Shown here: positions 57,601 to 64,000 of the stretch, in pieces | Numbering within the stretch: position 1 is the first letter of the stretch | How the letters are laid out: the number at the start of each line of letters is the position of its first letter | Source: Paralichthys olivaceus | Lineage: Eukaryota; Chordata; Actinopteri; Pleuronectiformes; Paralichthyidae | Length of the DNA stretch: 64,000 nt | Assembly (NCBI RefSeq): GCF_024713975.1 | Contig: NC_091116.1 | Location: 680,001 to 744,000 of the forward strand | Direction of reading: 5' to 3' | Translations under genes and position numbers: made by a program | The notes under the pieces: generated by a model | The model's database searches: none | The model's input: the letters and a program-made list of their open reading frames with translations, nothing else | What the model was told of the DNA's origin: nothing

Positions 57601-59540
57601 AGTTTCTTACTCAATGTCCTGTTTCTTTCCCAAGAGTGTTGCTGCACTAGTCTATGTCAGCAACAGGACATATGTCAGGTGGATTGTTACTCTCGATGCA
57701 CGTTGTGGAATAAACTGATAAGATTGAGTTGCTGGGGGTTATTGGGTAATGAGGGTGTGTGTGATGGGTTGTTTTGCATGATGCCGACTGAGTCACTTTC
57801 TGGAAATGACCTGCTGTAATGTTCTCTGCCGTTGTTTCAAAAGTACGGTGTCACTCCCCTGATTTGTGTCTATATAATATGTTTTTACATTTAGATAATA
57901 CTGCTGATGTCATTCTCTATGTTTCTATCTCAGTCTTAAAGATGAAGAGGAGGAAGAGGAAGGTGAGGAATTAGAGTGAGCAACTACGTCACAGTTTTAC
58001 TTTTTCATATTGTTTTTCATCTGCGTTTGTTGGATTTTTAGCAGGATTACACAACCAATTCTCTGAAATTTTGTTGAGGTGTGGGGGCAGAACCTGAGAA
58101 AGAACCCATGACATTTTGGTTACTTCCTTCCTTTAAATGCAGGATAGGACGTTTTTCACAACGTTTGCCTCGTATTCTCAGAGAATAAAGCATGAACCTT
58201 GACGAAAGGGGAATTTAAATGATAACCATGCGTCAGTAATGACAGGGGAGCGAGTTGAGTCCCTCCTCGTCTCTGCAAAGCCAAATGTGTCCTAACACTT
58301 AGCATCTTCCCTGGTCTTCATCAATACCTCCATTCATGTTTTGGTTGGTAAACATACAGTAATCAACATAGCAGAGTGTTGCATCACTGCTCATCTGCTG
58401 TCACCAATAATTGTACCTGGAAACTTCAAGGCTCCACGCCACTAAATGACAGCACTGTCATCTGTGTCTCCATCAGGACGCAAGACAGTCCCCCAACTGG
58501 AAGGGCTTGCTTTTTAGTTTCGGCTTAGATGTTACTTCAACTTTTAACTGCTGGGACAATATTGACTGATGAGAAACAAGAGAACAACATGAGGGAGGGA
58601 GGGAGAGAAAGAGAAGCACACAAAGGCATACTTTAATAAAACCAGAGCAGACTTTCTACATTGCAGGTTTATTTTTCGGTTTCCTTTGTGCGTTCACATT
58701 AGAAATAAAATCAGGCAGATAATCACAAATATTCTTCACCTCACAAGAAAGCAGCTGATAAGATTTATCTACTTTACTTAGGAAATCTTAATTTGTTATT
58801 CATGACTAATTTTTCCATATTCTATGCAGAGAAAAGAGACAAAACTCCCATTGCGGTTTTCCACAGTTTTCAAAAATCTCATTTTGACGTGAACATGTCG
58901 CTTCTTCTCTCTGTGTCTCTTCTTTAATGATTTTTGACTTAATGTTGGTGTAAGAATTCCTATTGTTCCTTTATTACATTTTTCAGCTTCTTCTTCCACC
59001 AAAGCTCTGCACTCAAAACTGATAATTACTGTCACTAAAACTGTCACTAAAAAAATGTGTGTTCGTGTTGACAGCGAGCCCCCCTATTATCCACACTTGT
59101 CTCGATGTGCCTTGTAAAAAGTTAAGCAGCTATGTTTTGTTTTACGACACTAATAATTATCACGTTAAAGGGAAATGTGTCTTTTGTTGCTGCCTGTTTG
59201 TCTCCTTGGACAGACGAGAGACACACATATCGTCTGTTTCATGAATAACATGGCCTGGGCAGTTTATTAGGTACACCTCGCTGAACTAGTCTTGGTCTGT
59301 TGTGAAGGTTGTAATGTTCACTTTTAAAATTTAAATTTAAATTTAAAAATGCCTTAATAATCTTTTTTTTATGTTATTAATATTAAATATATGGCCTGTA
59401 TGCAAACATCATTATTATTGAAGGAAATAAAAGTGGGACTCATTTTAATTATTTTCTTATCTATTTAATATTATTATATTGATGTATTTATGGATTATAT
59501 AGCGATATATAATACCATATTATATATTGATTATATGTAT
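57600..59540. other. Spacer between cxcr and arpc2
   Basis: No gene recognised. There is a small splice-like GA-rich motif near 57940-57962 and AT-rich palindromic TTTAAATTTAAATTTAAA at about 59326-59346. Confidence 0.45.
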
Positions 59541-59559
59541 AAAGCAATGTCATATTCCA

Positions 59560-59819
59560 GTAAACTACTTTGAATGAATATAGGATATTCCACCAGGAAT
59601 TTGATAACAGGCAACATCGCGGGCGCCCTCCTCTTACGGGGACGGGGTCCTGACTCTGAAAGACGCGGAAGTGACAGGCGGAAGCAGCCTCGACGGAAGC
59701 GGGTTCGGTCTGTCAACGGAGGAAAAAATCGCCAAATCTGTCTCAAAGCGGGTCGATCCCAACACTTAGCTCCATCCGATCATCTCCCCCCTTCTCCCGG
59801 ACACCGGCGGCCCGCGGCA
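59560..59819 (+). promoter_or_regulatory. arpc2 promoter and 5' UTR
   Basis: CpG-rich, TATA-less sequence with GCGGAAGTGA (59664-59673), an ETS/GABP-type site, upstream of the ATG. GCTAGC/GCTAAC motifs are frequent just downstream, in the first intron. Confidence 0.5.
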
Positions 59820-62800
59820 ATGATCCTGCTAGAGATTAATAACCGAATTATAGAGGAGACGCTGACGTTGAAGTTCGACGGCGCATCCAACGGGTGAGAA
59901 ATCATTGTTGCACCTGGCTAGCGCTGCTAACTGCTAGCTTTCCCATTTCCCTCAAGGCGTCGCCTGCATTGAATGAAGCGGCAGAGGAAACCCCTCCATG
60001 GTTTTTAGCACCAGTTAGCAATGTGGTGTCTTAGTTCATAAAACCAGTTGAAACACAGCGGGGATTAGCTTTGCGAGCTAACGTGACTGGCTAGCCTGGA
60101 GCTGGGGTGTGTCTGCACGGTCCGTGTTGTGCCAAAAATGTCACCACAATGAATCCGATCTCCCCCGGCGGAAGTAAAATAGCCAAAACATTTCAGGCAC
60201 AACAAAAAATGACCTCATAAATATCGAGCATGACGTATAACATGTTTTTACGAGGTTGCAGACGGAAAATAATTGCTAGCTTGAGTGTAATTAAGCTAAT
60301 GCTTGAAGCTAGCTGAGCAGATGAAGGAGGAAGTGGTGTTAAAGCACAAACTACTTGGTATTAGTGACATTTCTCCTGCAGTTATAAAGGGATGAAAGCG
60401 TAATTCATTCACTAGGGTCACATTTTCTTATGATTCTGAGTCTCAACATAATGACAGTAACTGCAGATGTCCATCATTAATTACACTCCCCCACACAAGG
60501 CCTATTTTTCCACATTGAACTTGCCTTTACTAAATCCCATTTATTTGCTTTGCACTGAGGGCAAGTCTGCAGCCACCACCCCCCGTCCAGCTTCCGCATT
60601 CCTACAGACAAGCTGAGTCAAGCCTGTGCTCAGCTGAGCTGCAGCTGCTCCCTGCATGGCAGCCTGGACATGTTGCTGCAGCATCCCCCTTTTAAAAAGT
60701 CTGCGTTCATTGCTGTGCACCCTCAGATAACACTGTGCACGTTTAAAGAAAAGACCACACAATCAAGAAGATCCTTTAAAAGTAGTAAACACAAGTCAAT
60801 TGGATGCAAACATATTTTGTCTCAGCTTGACATTAAGTTTTTAACTCGGTGGAGTCTGTTGCAGCCAAGTATTAGTTATGTGCCGAGTATTTCATATCTT
60901 ATTAACTACTTGTTTGGTCCATAAAATATTAGGAATTGATTTATGCTTTATTCAACATTACGAGAGAGGGACATTCTTGTGAATTTCTAAAGAAATAATC
61001 CTGAGATCTTCATGAAAAACATCAGGCATGTTTATGGGATGTGTAGTGTGTGGAATTTGGTGCAGCTGGAGTGAATTTACAACAGGGACTGTTGGGCCTT
61101 GGTTGAGGAATGCTACTGAGTGACATTCTAGTTTTCATTATTTATATGTTTGACCCTTGGCCAGGTCCAGTAAAATGGTATTTTGTTTGAGCAACAGTTT
61201 GATATGCAGTAAAGCAGCACATCCTCTCATGTAAAAACTCTTTCCCCACAATTTAGACTTGAAAACCATTTTGGGGGGAAATGCAAAGTAAAAGGCAATG
61301 ACTCAAAATAGTTGACTGAAATATCGACTGAATGTTTTCGCTCTCTTCTTTTTCACGAGAATCTAAAACTCACTGAATAATAAAAACACAAGTAATGGCT
61401 GCTCATGAATATCTCAATGTTGTCTCCTTGCAGAACCAAACCAGAGGCTGTCGATGTGACGTTTGCAGGTGAGATTATATGACATGTTATGAAACACTTG
61501 AATTGTTATGAAACGCTATGCACTGGTTTTAACTTCTTTAAACGTGTTTGTGTCGCTCTGAATACTTGAACACTGAGGTTGTAGACATTGACATTACCCT
61601 ATTTCTATGCAGAATTGAGGTTATTATGTACAAACTGTGTCAGTGCGACAAGATGCCGTTATTTTAGTAGATTGTTCTGTGATTCTTTGAGCTGTGTTGC
61701 CAGCGTTTGGTGCAGAATCTGTCACATTATTGTTATTTTGTATGTTATCAATGACTTGACGTTTGTCTCCGCTGCAGACTTCGATGGCGTCTTGTACCAT
61801 ATCTCCAACCCCAATGGGGACAAGACCAAATTGATGGTCAGCATTTCCCTGAAGTTCTACAAGGAGCTGCAGGAGCATGGAGCTGACGAGGTACCACCCG
61901 CACGCACGCACACACACACAAATGAAGGGGAAGGTACATAAACAAAGATTCTGGAAAATGCTCAGTGTAAGAAATGCTTTCTGTCTGGTTTTGGAGTCAA
62001 TCTGATATAAAAAGGTGTCCAGAAGAAATGCAGAATTGGATCATGATCGGTATCTACGCATGCTCACTCAAAAACACGCCTCTTTAGTGCAAGAGTGCTG
62101 TTCTTCCATGTAAGGAAGAAAGCAGCTGCTGAGGCTTGTGGTAGAAACAGGAAGTGAGTTTGTGTGTCTCACTCAGGCGAGGAAGTGCTGACTGCGAGCT
62201 GCAGCCAGTGTGTGTGTGTGTATGTGTTTAAAATTAAAAAGAAAAACTTAAGCAAAACTGTCTCTTCACTTTTTCTTGTACATTATCCACTCCTGAGCTT
62301 GATTTGCATATTGAAGCTTAGTCGACGTTCATTCCACAGTGACAGGTATCCATTCAAGTGGAGGCCCCTTGTTGTAAATCGAACCCCTTCAATTACCTGA
62401 ACGGGACACACACACCTCCTTCCTTTTTGTCTCTCTGTCTCTACCTCTCTTTCGTTTGTTGTTGTTGACATGTCTCTTCTTTGAAACCAGCTGCCGAGAA
62501 TCCGAGGATTCCCACAGGCTATGAAAATCAAGTAATTTTAAGAATCAAAGGATATTTTGACTGTACCTGTTATTGTTCCCTGAAGTCATGGGATCCCTTT
62601 TCTATTCTAGAATCAAACATTTAAAATTAGTCTTTTGTAATATAAATCATTCTGCATCCACACTTTGCAGAAGCATGTATTGCCCTTATTGTCTTGTGAT
62701 TTAAATTTTTATGCCTCTGCGCTGGTAAGACCCGTTGTCTCTTTCCCATTCTTATGAATACGATGTCAATACAAGAATACAAGAACGCCTTGGGGGAATT

Positions 62801-63845
62801 TGTTCAAAGTCGGCACTAACGTTCACTTGGACTCACGGATGAACTGTTTAGAGTTTGATGGGGTCAAGATCACAGTGATCTCACGAGCCCTTATTTGCCC
62901 TGTGAATGCGTTATCTTCAGAGTGCCTCGAGATAAGCCTTTCAAATTTGACAAAAATGCTCAGTTAAGATTTCAGTGAGCAAAGGTCAAAGTGGCCTTGC
63001 GTGAGTCTGTAAAATACTGTATGCGGTTTGAAAGTGCAGTGGTTGGTGGAGGCATACAACTGCAGTGCAGCGATTCTAGTGCATTTCAGTTTTCCTTTGC
63101 CTTATTTGTGCAGCTCCTCTGTGAAGTGCTTCTTTCTAAAACTGCATTTAGAGAAGTGTGATACAAATAAAGTTCATGTTTTTTTCATTTCAGCTTCTCA
63201 AGAGGGTGTATGGGAATTTCCTGGTGTCAACAGAGGCTGGTAAGTTCTCTAAAACATTCTTATCTCTTTTTTTAGAAATCAGTGACAACATCCTGAATGA
63301 TGGTTTGAGACGATTAGACCGCTAAGGTCGGCTCAGTTCAAAGATTTTAACTAACAGAAGTAAGGTTTCATTCAGCAGCCTTAACTGTCAACTCTGTATC
63401 CTTGATCTCTAGAATTGTCAGAGGAAATATCACGGTTTCACAGTTTTCACGATTATCGATGCTATAGATGGAAAAAGACACACAACCAGCAATATATAGC
63501 TAATAACATAGCTCATGAACTAAATATTTATTATTTTCATCAACTAGCAACGTTAGTAAACCGCGGCTATCGTAAAATCAGTTAATCTCAACATCGTGAA
63601 AGTGTGAAATTAAAAGCGGTGACTGACTATGATCTTCCATCATCTTCCCTTAAGGCTACAACGTGTCTCTCCTGTACGACCTGGACGCACTACCAGCCAA
63701 CAAAGATGAGGTTGTCCACCAGGCAGGGATGCTGAAGAGGAACTGCTTTGCCTCCGTGTTTGAAAAGTACTTCAAGTTCCAGGAGGAGGGCAAGGAGGGC
63801 GAGCAGAGGGCTGTGGTCCACTACAGAGACGACGAGTCCATGTAC
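59820..63845 (+). CDS. arpc2: Actin-related protein 2/3 complex subunit 2 (ARPC2/p34), N-terminal part
   Basis: Core subunit of the Arp2/3 complex that nucleates branched actin filaments and contacts the mother filament. Exons in the window are 59820-59893, 61434-61468, 61778-61890, 63194-63239 and 63655-63845, all joining in phase. The protein begins [20 protein letters not shown], continues [20 protein letters not shown] and [20 protein letters not shown], and reaches [20 protein letters not shown] and HYRDDESMY. It is nearly identical to human ARPC2 over the first half (about 153 of 300 residues). The donor after MY (gtacaa) matches the human VESKKDR junction. The frame beyond 63845 is intron read-through. 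Remaining exons lie past the window end. Housekeeping-type promoter. Confidence 0.96.
62815..63060 (+). repeat. Dispersed teleost repeat in arpc2 intron
   Basis: The order of 'cacttggactcacggatgaactg', 'ggtcaagatcacagtgatctcac', 'ggtcaaagtggcc' and 'ggtggaggcatacaac' matches a common interspersed fish repeat. Recognised from memory; it has decayed and carries no open frame. Confidence 0.6.
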
Positions 63846-64000
63846 GTACAAAGCTTTCGGTTTCACGTTATGCCTGGAGGCAGACGAGCAGAGCTCCATT
63901 TTGAAATGGTCCTAATTCCTCAAAGGGGCTTGTGTTTCGAATTTAAGCTTAAGTGTCTCGTGTAAAGGCTGCGAGCAACCTAAATATGTTGTTTTGGGTT

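Noticed and set aside
57940-57963. Micro-exon-like MKRRKRK stretch ending at GTGAGG
   Set aside because: Low-complexity GA-rich sequence with no phase-compatible partner nearby.
63846-63965. Continuation of the arpc2 frame past residue MY
   Set aside because: A gtacaa donor at 63846 matches the known exon junction; the downstream peptide diverges from ARPC2, so this is intron.

Overview
The window is vertebrate genomic DNA, almost certainly from a percomorph-like teleost fish. Genes are split by GT-AG introns, there are many short CA and tetranucleotide microsatellites, and small teleost-type nonautonomous transposons are present. The gene content is fish-specific in one key respect: single-copy orthologues sit beside a cluster of gamma-M crystallins, a class known from fish.

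Layout: (1) 1-4.3 kb holds the 3' end of satb2 on +, with the end of the second CUT domain, the homeodomain exon and the 3' UTR. (2) 4.3-18.4 kb has no confident gene. It contains simple repeats, a MITE, stretches that look like conserved noncoding DNA, and two phase-compatible, splice-bounded open segments that I cannot name. (3) 18.5-33.2 kb is a cluster of seven gamma-crystallin genes in the order + - - - + + +. Each has the three-exon structure of the family: a tiny first exon, then one exon per beta-gamma domain. Five are gamma-M type and the last two resemble gamma-S. (4) 36.3-43.7 kb is a complete PEA3-subfamily ETS gene on +, best matched to etv5 (probably etv5a), with a GC-rich promoter. 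(5) 46.8-50.3 kb is a two-Ig-domain CD2/SLAM-like receptor gene on -, reconstructed here from 11 exons. (6) 50.8-51.4 kb has tRNA-Gly(GCC) on - and tRNA-Met(CAU) on +, with a fold-back MITE between them. (7) 52.3-55.0 kb is a short, multi-exon insulin-receptor-substrate-like gene on +. (8) 56.0-57.6 kb is a CXCR1/2-type chemokine receptor on -. (9) 59.8 kb to the window end is the first half of arpc2 on +.

The order combines neighbours that mammals keep apart: SATB2, CRYG, CXCR1/2 and ARPC2 lie on human 2q33-q35, while CRYGS and ETV5 lie on 3q27. These genes do not form one pathway. The crystallins share lens expression and show a common promoter layout: a TATA-like box about 45-80 bp upstream of the ATG and, in four of five gamma-M genes, a Maf-type half-site about 101-113 bp upstream. 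The other genes are developmental, immune, signalling or cytoskeletal genes with separate promoters.

The features I find most worth a second look are a methionine-rich loop expansion in one crystallin, the shared Maf-like spacing, a long hairpin in the satb2 3' UTR, the symmetric micro-exon tail of the Ig receptor, the compact IRS-like protein, and an orphan ZNF143-type promoter near 43.9 kb. All exon boundaries were read by eye from splice sites and frame; none were tested by alignment or RNA.
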